From Dyadobacter psychrotolerans (GTDB lineage: Bacteria; Bacteroidota; Bacteroidia; Cytophagales; Spirosomataceae), in assembly GCF_004349265.1 (NCBI RefSeq), contig NZ_SMFL01000003.1, forward strand, positions 310,001 to 374,000: a stretch of 64,000 nucleotides of DNA. Direction: 5' to 3'. The position numbers and the translations under genes were made by a program. Positions 35,716 through 44,020 of this stretch are shown piece by piece. How positions within the stretch are numbered: the first letter of the stretch is position 1; every line of letters begins with the position of its first letter. Below the pieces are notes generated by a model. It had not been told where the DNA came from. It saw nothing but the letters and a program-made list of their open reading frames with translations, and did no database searches.

Positions 35716-36894
35716 ATGAAACCATTACTCCTGCTCCTGATTATGTTCTCCTCAGGTTTTTTAAACGCTCAATCTGCCAAAACACCCGAGCTGACTTTCG
35801 CTACATACAATGTGAGTATGGAAGCCGAAAACTATGTTCCGAGAGGAACAAAAGGAAATTCGGAACAGGTGTTGGTGAAAGAACTCGCATCGGGAACAAA
35901 CACACAGATTAAAAACATAGCTGCAATTATCCAGACTGTCAGGCCTGATGTAATCCTGCTTAATGAGTTTGACTATATCAAAGATCCGGAACAGGGAGCA
36001 AAAGCTTTTATTCAAAATTATTTGATGAAAGATCAGTCCGGCACAAAGGCGATCAGTTACCCTTATTTCTATTATTCCACCGTAAACACAGGTCAGCCCT
36101 CACCTTTTGATCTGAATAATGATGGAAAATTTGACAAACTGGGTAACGATGCCTGGGGTTTTGGTAATTATCCGGGACAGTATGGAATGGTGCTGTTGTC
36201 AAGATATCCGATTGATACTAAAAACATCAGAACCTTTCAGAACTTCAAATGGAAAGATATGCCGGGTGCTCAGAAAACAACCAAAGCTGATGGAAGTGAC
36301 TGGTATACGCCGGAAGCCTGGGCGCAGTTTCCTTTATCATCCAAATCCCACTGGGACGTACCCGTACAGGTTGGCAATAAAACCATTCATGTACTGGTAA
36401 GCCATCCTACCCCACCCACATTCGACGGAGCCGAAGACCGTAACGGAAAAAGGAATTTTGACGAAATCCGTTTCTGGCGTGACTATATTTCTGACCAGAC
36501 CGCATTTTACATTTATGATGATAAAGGCAAAAAGGGAGGTTTGGCAAGCAATACGTCTTTCGTAATTATGGGAGATCAAAATGCTTCTCCGGACGAAGGA
36601 AATGCAATTACTGATGGCATACGATCCTTACTTGCACATCCAAAAATCAACAATGACACACCTCCTGCAAGCAAAGGCGGCGCTCAGCATAGTCCGGATA
36701 ATGCTTTTGCAAAAAACCATACTGCTTTCTGGCGTATGCGTGCGGATTATGTACTTCCGTCAAAAACAGGATTTAAAGTTCTTGACAGCGGCGTTTTCTG
36801 GCCGGCAAAGGGCGAAGTTATGTCAGACCTCGTAGAAAAAAGAGAATCCAGCTCGGATCACCGTTTGGTTTGGGTGAAGGTCAGAATTGAGTGA
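35716..36894 (+). CDS. secreted endonuclease/exonuclease/phosphatase family protein
   Basis: 392 residues with a signal peptide (about residues 1-18, ending LNAQ). The EEP fold is shown by TFATYNVSMEAE at the first strand, VILLNEFDY with the metal-binding Glu (about residue 82), the late GDQNASPDEG with the catalytic Asp and Asn (about residue 290), and SSDHRLVWV with the terminal Asp-His pair (about residue 382). Such exported enzymes cleave phosphodiesters in nucleic acids, phospholipids or inositol phosphates; which one applies here is not shown. The gene is transcribed alone, after the dnaJ terminator. Confidence 0.88.
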   Translation: MKPLLLLLIMFSSGFLNAQSAKTPELTFATYNVSMEAENYVPRGTKGNSEQVLVKELASGTNTQIKNIAAIIQTVRPDVILLNEFDYIKDPEQGAKAFIQNYLMKDQSGTKAISYPYFYYSTVNTGQPSPFDLNNDGKFDKLGNDAWGFGNYPGQYGMVLLSRYPIDTKNIRTFQNFKWKDMPGAQKTTKADGSDWYTPEAWAQFPLSSKSHWDVPVQVGNKTIHVLVSHPTPPTFDGAEDRNGKRNFDEIRFWRDYISDQTAFYIYDDKGKKGGLASNTSFVIMGDQNASPDEGNAITDGIRSLLAHPKINNDTPPASKGGAQHSPDNAFAKNHTAFWRMRADYVLPSKTGFKVLDSGVFWPAKGEVMSDLVEKRESSSDHRLVWVKVRIE

Positions 36895-37030
36895 TGAGAA
36901 AGGAAGAACTGATATTAACTTAACCCCAGGTTGAGCCTGGGGCTATAAAGCAGTGATCGATATTGGTTTTGGCCAAAGTTGGTTGAGAATGTTCTTCAAG
37001 TCGCCCCGGCAATTTCTTATTTAAGAGCAG

Positions 37031-37070
37031 TAAAAAGCGGAGATCGCCTCACAGCAATCTCCGCTTTTTA
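37031..37070. terminator. bidirectional terminator
   Basis: A perfect 14-base stem, TAAAAAGCGGAGAT (37031-37044) with ATCTCCGCTTTTTA (37057-37070), lies between convergent genes and carries T runs on both strands. Confidence 0.92.
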
Positions 37071-37091
37071 CTAATAGCTTATTCACAAAAC

Positions 37092-40064
37092 CTATTGTCC
37101 GCTATACATGTTAAAAGCAGTCAGGTGTTTCTGGAAGATTACTTCATATTTTTTGGCAGCAGCTTCCTGCTTCGCTTCACGGCATTCCTGAACGATTGTT
37201 TGCAAAATGTAAAGATACAAATTGCTGTCACGACGCTTGGTTGTGCCGTTGTCCTTTGCCCAGGTCAAAACTTCATCAGCACGGGTGGCCATTGTTTCAG
37301 CTATATCCAGCGCCTTTTTGTTTTCCCCAAGATCAAAAAGAATACCTATGAAATTTGCAGAGAAGTTATCATAAGGAATACTCTTATCCGGCATGGTTGA
37401 AAGCGACTTTTCGATGGCTTTCTTCGCTTCTTCCTTGCGGCCATCTGCGATCAGCTGTCCGGCAAGACGAATGAACGCGATACGTGCTGTTGCTACCGGA
37501 GAACCGAGATACGTATTGTCATAATATGTTTTCGGATTATCAAGCTCGCGCCAGAACATCTTGGTCATCAGATTATTATACATCACATCCGAGTTCACAT
37601 AACCGTCCTGAGCACCTGGCACACGTACCGGAAGCAGGCGATAAGCATAACCTTCCAGCTGCATGTATTCTTTCAAATTCAGGTAACTTGATCCGCCCAA
37701 AGTGGAAGAGAAATAAATAGGACGTTTCCAGTCATTGGTAGAAATAATATCCAGCATGATCAGATCCGATTTGTAAAGATCTCCTTTACCAATTGTCCAG
37801 CTGATCGAATCGCTCACAAAAGGAACCAGATCGCTTTTGATGATACCCATTTTCTTAACAGCCTCTGCATCCACCGGCAGGAACAAAACAGACGATGGCA
37901 GAATGGATGTCATGTCACCACTTGTCAGCGGCACCTGAATCGCTTTGTTTTCTGTTTTGACAAGACCCAGATATTCTTTCAGGTTAATACCGCCTTTAAC
38001 ACTTGGTATTTCATAAAACGGAACGATATCGTTTTTACCAAAAGCATAGTTGCTTTTTTCCAGCGAGATCGGGAGCGCTTCCGAAAGGTAAGTCTTGCGT
38101 TTCATCTGATCGATGTACCAGTCCGTTCCAAGCAAGCTCAGGTTACAAACACGAACATCCGTCCGAAAACCCTCCACTTCCTGCACATACCATAAGGGGA
38201 ATGTATCGTTATCACCTCCGGTAAACAGGATCGCGTTCGGGGCACAGGAGTTTAATAGATTTTTTGCAAAATCAACTGAATGGTATCTGTTGTCACGGTT
38301 GTGATTGTTCCAGCCTTTTGCACCCATAATAACCGGTACAACCAGACAGATCGCCGTTGCCACACCGGCACGGGTAGATGCATTTTTCACAAATTTACTG
38401 ATCCCGTCAGCCACGGCGATCACACCGAAACCTATCCAGATACAGAAAATATAGAACGATCCGACATAAATATAATCACGCTCCCGGGGTTCCGTTGGCG
38501 GAGAGTTCAGGTAAACAACGAGTGCCACACCGGTTAAAACAAATAATAAACCAAGAACCAGTAAATCTCTTTTTTGCCTGAAATAAGCGACAACAAGACC
38601 AAGCAAACCAAGTATAAACGGAAGCATGAAATAATTATCATGCGCTTTGTTATTCTCAATCGGAGACGGATATTTCTTTAACGCATCCCAGGGAAGCAAG
38701 TTGCCGGCCCCTTCCTCGTCACTTTCCCGGCCTACAAAATTCCATAGAAAATAGCGCCAGTACATATGTCCGATCTGGTAGGAGAACATAAAGGAAAGGT
38801 TGTTACCCATCGTTGGTTTTTGCCCTTCTGCCAATCCGGTCATCTGCTGATAAAGCTGCGGGTGCCCCGACTGCGTACTGTACATACGAGGCAGAAGCAT
38901 GCTACTCCCCGGTTCATATTCGTATTCCGGACGATAGTCATATACCACATATTTCCCATCCTGTTTGCGGTACATCGGAGCGCCGCGTTTCTGGCTTACC
39001 GGGCGTGACACAAAAGAGGGCCCGTAAAGTAACGGACGACTTCCGTACTGTTCCCTTTTCAGGTAAGAAACAAAGCTTAATACATCATTCGGGTTGTTTT
39101 CATTGATCGGCGGATTGTATTCTGCACGAACCAAAACCATTAAATAACTTGCGTAACCAACCAATACAAATGCAAGCGACAGTAAACCTGTATTTAACAA
39201 TACTTTGCCTTTTTGCTGCGAATAACGGATACCCCAGATCAGTGCACCAATAAACAATATGATAAAGAATATAACACCTGATTTAAAAGGAAGACCAAGT
39301 GAATTCACAAAGAAGATCTCAAACTTTCCGGCAACACTAGGAAGTCCGGGAATAATCGCTGAGTTTATAATTGCCAAAATTACTAACCCGCCAACAAAAG
39401 CAAGAATACCACCGAAAACGCTCGGTTTATCAAATTTCTTAAAATAGTAAACCAATGCAAGCGCCGGAATAGTTACCAGGTTAAGCAAATGGACACCGAT
39501 GGAAATACCAACCAAATAGGCAATAAAGATAAGGTAACGGTTTTCGTCAGCAGGATTTTCAATTCGTTCCCATTTGAAAACAGCCCAGATAACGATGGCG
39601 GTAAAGAATGATGACATCCCGTAAACTTCCGCTTCCACAGCTGAAAACCAGAATGAATCAGACCAGGTATAAGCCATTGCACCAACAGCACCGGCTCCAA
39701 CCAGCAAAATGATATCACCAGACGTTAAGTCTTCATCCCGTTTGCCGATCAGTTTTCTGGCAAGTAAAGTAATTGTCCAGAAAAGGAAAAGGATTGTAAA
39801 GGCACTGCTCAGAACAGAAACCATGTTCACCCAGTAGGCAACATTAGTTAGGTCACCAAAAGCAAGCAGTGAAAAGATACGCCCGATTAAAAGAAAAAAC
39901 GGTGCACCCGGAGGGTGAGGTACCTGTAATTTAAATGCACAGGCAATAAATTCGCCGCAATCCCAAAAGCTAGCCGTCCTTTCGACTGTAAGCGTGTATG
40001 TGATGAGTGCAATGGCGAAGACAATCCAACCCGTAAGGTTGTTGGCTCGATTGAAACGGGTCAT
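37092..40064 (-). CDS. DUF2723 / GT117-type membrane glycosyltransferase
   Basis: 990 residues. The first 560 or so hold many membrane helices in a GT-C layout. The hallmark lies in the first loop: TASFWDCGEFIACAFKLQVP, with the Asp-Cys-Gly-Glu catalytic cluster (about residues 31-40), then PHPPGAPFFLL. A periplasmic C-terminal part includes GGDNDTFPLWYVQEVEG (about residue 615) and helical repeats. DUF2723 proteins are now classed as glycosyltransferase family 117 and resemble protein O-mannosyltransferases. I infer lipid-linked sugar transfer in the periplasm. It is a single-gene unit, with a likely promoter at 40149-40177. Confidence 0.9.
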   Translation of the reverse strand: MTRFNRANNLTGWIVFAIALITYTLTVERTASFWDCGEFIACAFKLQVPHPPGAPFFLLIGRIFSLLAFGDLTNVAYWVNMVSVLSSAFTILFLFWTITLLARKLIGKRDEDLTSGDIILLVGAGAVGAMAYTWSDSFWFSAVEAEVYGMSSFFTAIVIWAVFKWERIENPADENRYLIFIAYLVGISIGVHLLNLVTIPALALVYYFKKFDKPSVFGGILAFVGGLVILAIINSAIIPGLPSVAGKFEIFFVNSLGLPFKSGVIFFIILFIGALIWGIRYSQQKGKVLLNTGLLSLAFVLVGYASYLMVLVRAEYNPPINENNPNDVLSFVSYLKREQYGSRPLLYGPSFVSRPVSQKRGAPMYRKQDGKYVVYDYRPEYEYEPGSSMLLPRMYSTQSGHPQLYQQMTGLAEGQKPTMGNNLSFMFSYQIGHMYWRYFLWNFVGRESDEEGAGNLLPWDALKKYPSPIENNKAHDNYFMLPFILGLLGLVVAYFRQKRDLLVLGLLFVLTGVALVVYLNSPPTEPRERDYIYVGSFYIFCIWIGFGVIAVADGISKFVKNASTRAGVATAICLVVPVIMGAKGWNNHNRDNRYHSVDFAKNLLNSCAPNAILFTGGDNDTFPLWYVQEVEGFRTDVRVCNLSLLGTDWYIDQMKRKTYLSEALPISLEKSNYAFGKNDIVPFYEIPSVKGGINLKEYLGLVKTENKAIQVPLTSGDMTSILPSSVLFLPVDAEAVKKMGIIKSDLVPFVSDSISWTIGKGDLYKSDLIMLDIISTNDWKRPIYFSSTLGGSSYLNLKEYMQLEGYAYRLLPVRVPGAQDGYVNSDVMYNNLMTKMFWRELDNPKTYYDNTYLGSPVATARIAFIRLAGQLIADGRKEEAKKAIEKSLSTMPDKSIPYDNFSANFIGILFDLGENKKALDIAETMATRADEVLTWAKDNGTTKRRDSNLYLYILQTIVQECREAKQEAAAKKYEVIFQKHLTAFNMYSGQ

Positions 40065-40148
40065 TAGTTAGTATATAAAATGTAAAATTTGAATTGCAAA
40101 TGAACATGAACCAACACGTTCTAATGGCAGTGTTTTCAATGATCGGGT

Positions 40149-40177
40149 CAAAATTAGCAAAATAACCTCAACGGCAA
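40149..40177 (-). promoter_or_regulatory. putative promoter of the DUF2723 gene
   Basis: On the minus strand, TTG (40177-40175) and TAATTTTG (40156-40149; full match) are spaced 18 bases. The leader to the ATG at 40064 would be about 78 bases. Confidence 0.45.
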
Positions 40178-40345
40178 GGGTTAGCAGGTCTTAAAAAGTG
40201 TTAACCGGGGAAAGAAGTTGGAATGAAGAGTAGTTTTGGAGCGGCTGTGAAGTTAAGAAATCAGGAGTTAAGGAGGAAATTGCTAAACCTGGAATTATTC
40301 ACTGGTACGGAGAAAGGGAGAACGGCGGAGGCGATCAATTCAAAA

Positions 40346-40384
40346 GGGAGTTAAGAATCGCAACGCTGCCAATTCTTAACTCCC
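40346..40384 (-). repeat. 13-base inverted repeat after the NatB-like gene
   Basis: GGGAGTTAAGAAT (40346-40358) pairs perfectly with ATTCTTAACTCCC (40372-40384) around a 13-base loop. On the minus strand only four T follow, so it may be a weak terminator for the gene ending at 40412, or part of a dispersed repeat. Confidence 0.7.
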
Positions 40385-40411
40385 CGCTAACTCCGTAACT
40401 TCTATAACTTC

Positions 40412-41743
40412 TTACTTATAAAATATCCACTTAGCCAGTTCTTTGTAGCTCACTTTTTTCCCGTACATCAAAATTCCGACGCGATAGATACGGGCAGCCA
40501 GCCAGATCGTCCCCATAAAACCCAGTACCAGCAGCACCATCGACAACACAAGTTCCCAGACAGGCACGCCAAAGGGTATTCGCACCATCATAATAATAGG
40601 TGAGGTAAATGGAATAATGGACGTCCAGAAAGCCAGACTTCCATCCGGATCACGTAAAACGAATTGGGCAAATACAAATGAAAATATGATTGGTAATGTA
40701 ATGGGAAGCATAAATTGCTGCGTATCCGCATCATTGTCAACCGCTGCTCCTACTGCCCCAAACAAAGCACTGTAAAGCAGATAACCTCCCAGATAATAGA
40801 ATAAAAAACATCCCAGAATCAGCGGAATATTAAGACTATTTACTGCACCCAAAACTTCGGAAACCGGATTTTGAACATTACCACCTGGCATTCCGCTGTT
40901 CGCCATAGCGCCTCCCGGCATTTTTTTCTGAACATCATCTACCATCGCCTGCTGATTTTTAGGCATTTTGTCACTTAAAACCGTAGTCGCAAGAGAAGTA
41001 AGGGAAATGGTCAGGAAAATCCAGAGCACAAATTGTGTAAGACCTACCAGCGCTACACCAATGATTTTACCCATCATAAGCTGATAAGGTTTAACCGAGG
41101 AGATAATCACCTCAACAATCCGGTTGGTTTTTTCTTCTGTGATTCCACGCATGACCTGTGTTCCGTAAATGAAAACAGACATATAAATCAAAAAGGCGCA
41201 AATTCCGCCGATAACGGTAGCTGCTCCCGAACTGCTGGTTTTTTCTCCTTCTTCGCTCAGACTGATCGTTTCAGACTTTACATTGACTCTGGAATCTTCC
41301 AGAATTTTGTGTGTAATCCCCGCTTCTGAAAGTTTTATTTCTTCAATCTGCTTTTCAATTACATCTTCAATACCCGATTTTAATTCCATGCTGACGTTTT
41401 TCGCAGCATATATTTTCACACTTTTAGGTTGTTTGATCACGTCACTGGGAATATAAACCAGCGCATTTGCTCCGCTTTTTTCAAACTGTCTTTTAGCAGA
41501 ATCAATCGGGGACGACAGGTAGGAAAATTTTAACGACTCAGTATCCTTAAATTCATTTTTAAACAAATTGCTTTCATCCACAACCTGAACCGTTTTCAGA
41601 TCTACCGAACCTACGGCGATCCAGATCACAGCGGCATAAAAAGCAACAAAAAGAAGCGGCCCGAGAATAGTCATAATCAAAAACGACTTCTTTTTGACCC
41701 TGACCAGGTATTCCCTTTGAATTACAAGTAATATATTTCGCAT
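40412..41743 (-). CDS. ABC transporter permease, NatB-like
   Basis: 443 residues. An N-terminal helix (about residues 22-45) follows the conserved opening LLVIQREYLVRVKKKSFLIMT. An extracytoplasmic domain (about 50-170) precedes five or more helices in the C-terminal half. This is the ABC2_membrane_3 / NatB layout, found in sodium or drug exporters. The ATPase gene lies 64 bases upstream in the same operon. A Met/Gly/Asn-rich insert (about residues 275-300) interrupts the membrane part and looks like a flexible loop. The substrate is unknown. Confidence 0.9.
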   Translation of the reverse strand: MRNILLVIQREYLVRVKKKSFLIMTILGPLLFVAFYAAVIWIAVGSVDLKTVQVVDESNLFKNEFKDTESLKFSYLSSPIDSAKRQFEKSGANALVYIPSDVIKQPKSVKIYAAKNVSMELKSGIEDVIEKQIEEIKLSEAGITHKILEDSRVNVKSETISLSEEGEKTSSSGAATVIGGICAFLIYMSVFIYGTQVMRGITEEKTNRIVEVIISSVKPYQLMMGKIIGVALVGLTQFVLWIFLTISLTSLATTVLSDKMPKNQQAMVDDVQKKMPGGAMANSGMPGGNVQNPVSEVLGAVNSLNIPLILGCFLFYYLGGYLLYSALFGAVGAAVDNDADTQQFMLPITLPIIFSFVFAQFVLRDPDGSLAFWTSIIPFTSPIIMMVRIPFGVPVWELVLSMVLLVLGFMGTIWLAARIYRVGILMYGKKVSYKELAKWIFYK

Positions 41744-41807
41744 TAGTTAGTTGTTTTAATTTTTTAGAACTAATTCCAATCCCACTGCCTTACCCCTCTG
41801 CCTATTT

Positions 41808-42722
41808 TCACGCCTCCGGCACTTCATTCACCGCACGCATAAAAATGTCGCTCATAGAAGGAATGTTTTCTCCGAAAGAACGTATTTCAACCTGGTTGAT
41901 CATGTCACTTAAAAGCTGGTTCGGGCTCATGCCGGCCGGCAAATGTATGTTTGTCCTGCGGAAACCGTTTTCCAGTTCTTTCAACGGTTCCAGTTGGTAG
42001 CGACTTTCGTTAACAATCAGATTCCCTTTGTATTCGACAAAAAACGTATTGGTTTTAAACTGATCCTTTATAACCTGTTTCGGGCCGTCAAGTACTTTTT
42101 TTGCACGATGTATCAGCGCAATATTATCACAAAGTTCCTCTACCGTTTCCATGCGGTGCGTCGAAAAAATGATCGTGCTGCCTTTTTGTTTTAATTCAAG
42201 AATTTCGTCCCGGATCAGGTTTGCGTTAATAGGGTCAAAACCTGAAAAAGGTTCATCCAGAATGATCAGATCCGGTTCGTGAAGAACAGTTGATACAAAC
42301 TGCACCTTTTGCTGCATCCCTTTCGAAAGATCTGAAACCGTTTTATCCCACCAGGTTTTGATATCAAATTTCACAAACCAGATTTTCAGCTTGTCCATTG
42401 CTTCACTTTTGGACAAACCCTTCAATTGGGCGAGATAAAGCAGCTGTTCGCCGACTTTCATTTTTTTATATAGCCCGCGTTCTTCCGGCAGGTAACCTAT
42501 TCGGGAAATGTGGCTTTGGTTAAGTGGTTTACCATCAAACAAAATCTGACCTGCGTCAGGACCTGTAATCTGATTGATGATACGGATCAGAGAGGTTTTC
42601 CCTGCACCATTGGGCCCTAGTAAACCAAAAATACATCCTTTCGGAATGTCAATACTAACGTCGTCCAGCGCTCTGTGATTTGCGTAGTCTTTGGTAACAT
42701 GCTGTACTTCAATAATATTCAT
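41808..42722 (-). CDS. ABC transporter ATP-binding protein, NatA-like
   Basis: 304 residues. Walker A GLLGPNGAGKTS (about residue 33), signature LSKGMQQKVQF (about residue 138), Walker B LIILDEPFSGFDP (about residue 157) and the switch His in STHRME. After the nucleotide-binding domain (about 1-215) comes a C-terminal extension of the DUF4162 type (about 220-300), common in NatA-like subunits. It energises the permease encoded 64 bases downstream. A likely promoter lies at 42802-42831. Confidence 0.94.
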   Translation of the reverse strand: MNIIEVQHVTKDYANHRALDDVSIDIPKGCIFGLLGPNGAGKTSLIRIINQITGPDAGQILFDGKPLNQSHISRIGYLPEERGLYKKMKVGEQLLYLAQLKGLSKSEAMDKLKIWFVKFDIKTWWDKTVSDLSKGMQQKVQFVSTVLHEPDLIILDEPFSGFDPINANLIRDEILELKQKGSTIIFSTHRMETVEELCDNIALIHRAKKVLDGPKQVIKDQFKTNTFFVEYKGNLIVNESRYQLEPLKELENGFRRTNIHLPAGMSPNQLLSDMINQVEIRSFGENIPSMSDIFMRAVNEVPEA

Positions 42723-42801
42723 ATCAATAACTTAAAGAGAACTGATGATTGTGAATGAGCGTAATAGATAAAGCGGGGTAATAAGTCTTTGATTCTGAAC
42801 T

Positions 42802-42831
42802 CAAATATGCAAAGTATCCAAATGATCGCAA
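42802..42831 (-). promoter_or_regulatory. putative promoter of the natAB-like operon
   Basis: On the minus strand, TTG (42831-42829) and CATATTTG (42809-42802; 7 of 8) are spaced 19 bases. The leader would be about 75 bases. Confidence 0.4.
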
Positions 42832-42876
42832 AAAAAGAAGTATAAATGCGAAATGAGGCGGATCAGCGGTATAAAA

Positions 42877-42906
42877 CAAAAAGCGAGCGGATATCCACTC
42901 GCTTTC
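42877..42906 (-). terminator. terminator of the small membrane protein gene
   Basis: AAAGCGAG (42880-42887) pairs with CTCGCTTT (42898-42905), with GGAT/ATCC inside and one mismatch. On the minus strand it is followed by a T-rich run, 20 bases past the stop at 42926. Confidence 0.75.
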
Positions 42907-42925
42907 CAAAATGATGTGTTTTTAT

Positions 42926-43363
42926 TTACAGAATGTATTTGCTGCGGATTTGAAACAAAACCCAGAAACCAACGATACCTCCAATGATAACTCCTAATAT
43001 ATTCAACTGGATAAGATTTCCCAGCAGACTAATGAGCAGAGCATAATAGATCAAATTCCATCCGGCTCTTTTACGCGCTCTTAGGGGTGAAAACGCCATC
43101 AGATACAAAACCAGTGTGATGATTGAAATCGTGATGCCGATATAAAAGTTAAAGCCGCCTCCGTAAGCAGCAGCTCCGATTCCTATTGCAGCGCCGCCAA
43201 GACCAAAGGCTGTAAGCAGGCCTAAAAGTCCGATGATAGACAAAACAAGCAAAACGTACGGACCGTATTGGGCAATGACTTCTTTTACGTTTTCAGGAAA
43301 TTCAGGAAATTTTTCTAAAAAAATAGGTTCGAGTTCTTTTTCAAGGATTAGCTTGGGTTCCAT
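42926..43363 (-). CDS. small membrane protein of unknown function
   Basis: About 145 residues from the ATG at 43363; a TTG at 43378 in the same frame is less likely. The N-terminal 40 residues are charged (LILEKELEPIFLEKFPEFPENV), followed by four hydrophobic segments (near residues 35, 62, 75 and 100-130) with a Gly/Ala-rich stretch between the first two. No named family was recognised, but it looks like a conserved Bacteroidota membrane protein. It is transcribed alone or with the upstream gene at 43469, which ends 105 bases away on the same strand. Confidence 0.65.
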   Translation of the reverse strand: MEPKLILEKELEPIFLEKFPEFPENVKEVIAQYGPYVLLVLSIIGLLGLLTAFGLGGAAIGIGAAAYGGGFNFYIGITISIITLVLYLMAFSPLRARKRAGWNLIYYALLISLLGNLIQLNILGVIIGGIVGFWVLFQIRSKYIL

Positions 43364-43468
43364 AAGCAAGTGAGGCAAGTGTTATTGTGAAAAAATATTT
43401 CTAAATATAAAGCAATTAAACAGCTTTGTCAGAAAACATTATGGAAACTTACCAACCGGCTCCTGTCT

Positions 43469-43873
43469 CTAATCTTCCGGATAAGGAACATAAATAAATC
43501 CTGAAAAATCGCCAATCAGTGCGAACAGACAGCAATACTCATCCGCGTTTTTGTAATTTTCCTGAAACGCCTCAACGGATTCTTCCCCGATCAGTTTACG
43601 ATCTACAAATTCCTGCATGTAGGAAGCGCGGTAGCTGTACAGGTTTGCCATTTCTTTCACGTCGATCAGCAAAACGCCAAGATCCACTTCGGTGTAGGAA
43701 AGAATAAATATCGGATTATCAGAAAATCCTCTTTTGCGTATCTGATATGAAGCCTCTTTCAACTGATCCGAAACTTTTACAAAATCCTCAGACACTAGCC
43801 CCATAATCTTTCTGTTCAACTCAGGTGAGTTGGCATCATCCATCAGGGAATTTTCATTACTATTGTTAATCAT
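43469..43873 (-). CDS. conserved hypothetical protein
   Basis: 134 residues, soluble, with no signal peptide or membrane helix. It is acidic and looks mostly helical, with one beta-rich segment (NPIFILSYTEVDLGVLLIDV) in the middle and a FSGFIYVPYPED tail. I do not recognise the family. The coding frame is supported by normal codon use and by the absence of a better frame. The inverted heptad-repeat element (43878-44018) lies immediately upstream, reaching to within five bases of the start codon, which may affect its expression. Confidence 0.6.
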   Translation of the reverse strand: MINNSNENSLMDDANSPELNRKIMGLVSEDFVKVSDQLKEASYQIRKRGFSDNPIFILSYTEVDLGVLLIDVKEMANLYSYRASYMQEFVDRKLIGEESVEAFQENYKNADEYCCLFALIGDFSGFIYVPYPED

Positions 43874-43877
43874 TTTT

Positions 43878-44018
43878 CTAGCTGTTAGCTATTAGCGGTT
43901 AGCTTTTAGCTGTGTTTTAATTGGAGAACAAAATTATGAAACCAAATAATTTCGTCCTCAGTATCTTTTACCTCATTCGAGTCAAAGCTAATCGCTACAA
44001 GCTATTAGCTATAACCTA
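43878..44018. repeat. inverted heptad-repeat element between ald and a hypothetical gene
   Basis: The left arm has TAGC at 43879, 43886, 43893, 43900 and 43907, exactly every seven bases. The right arm has the reverse complement GCTA at 43987, 43994, 44001 and 44008, again every seven bases, with a decayed fifth unit CCTA at 44015. The arms face each other across about 75 bases and could form a long cruciform or RNA hairpin. The element fills the gap between the two genes. Confidence 0.8.
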
Positions 44019-44020
44019 AT

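Larger units (their letters stand above)
40065..40411. other. intergenic region with degenerate repeats and a long hairpin
   Basis: This 347-base stretch carries the DUF2723 promoter (40149-40177). From about 40251 it has AGTTAA-type units (40251, 40266, 40349), mirrored by TAACT units (40377, 40388, 40396, 40405). The inner pair forms the 13-base hairpin annotated separately. No coding frame is evident. Confidence 0.6.

Noticed and set aside
36924..36942. CCCCAGG/CCTGGGG hairpin after the phosphatase gene
   Set aside because: It has no T run on either strand; the perfect hairpin at 37031-37070 is the better terminator.
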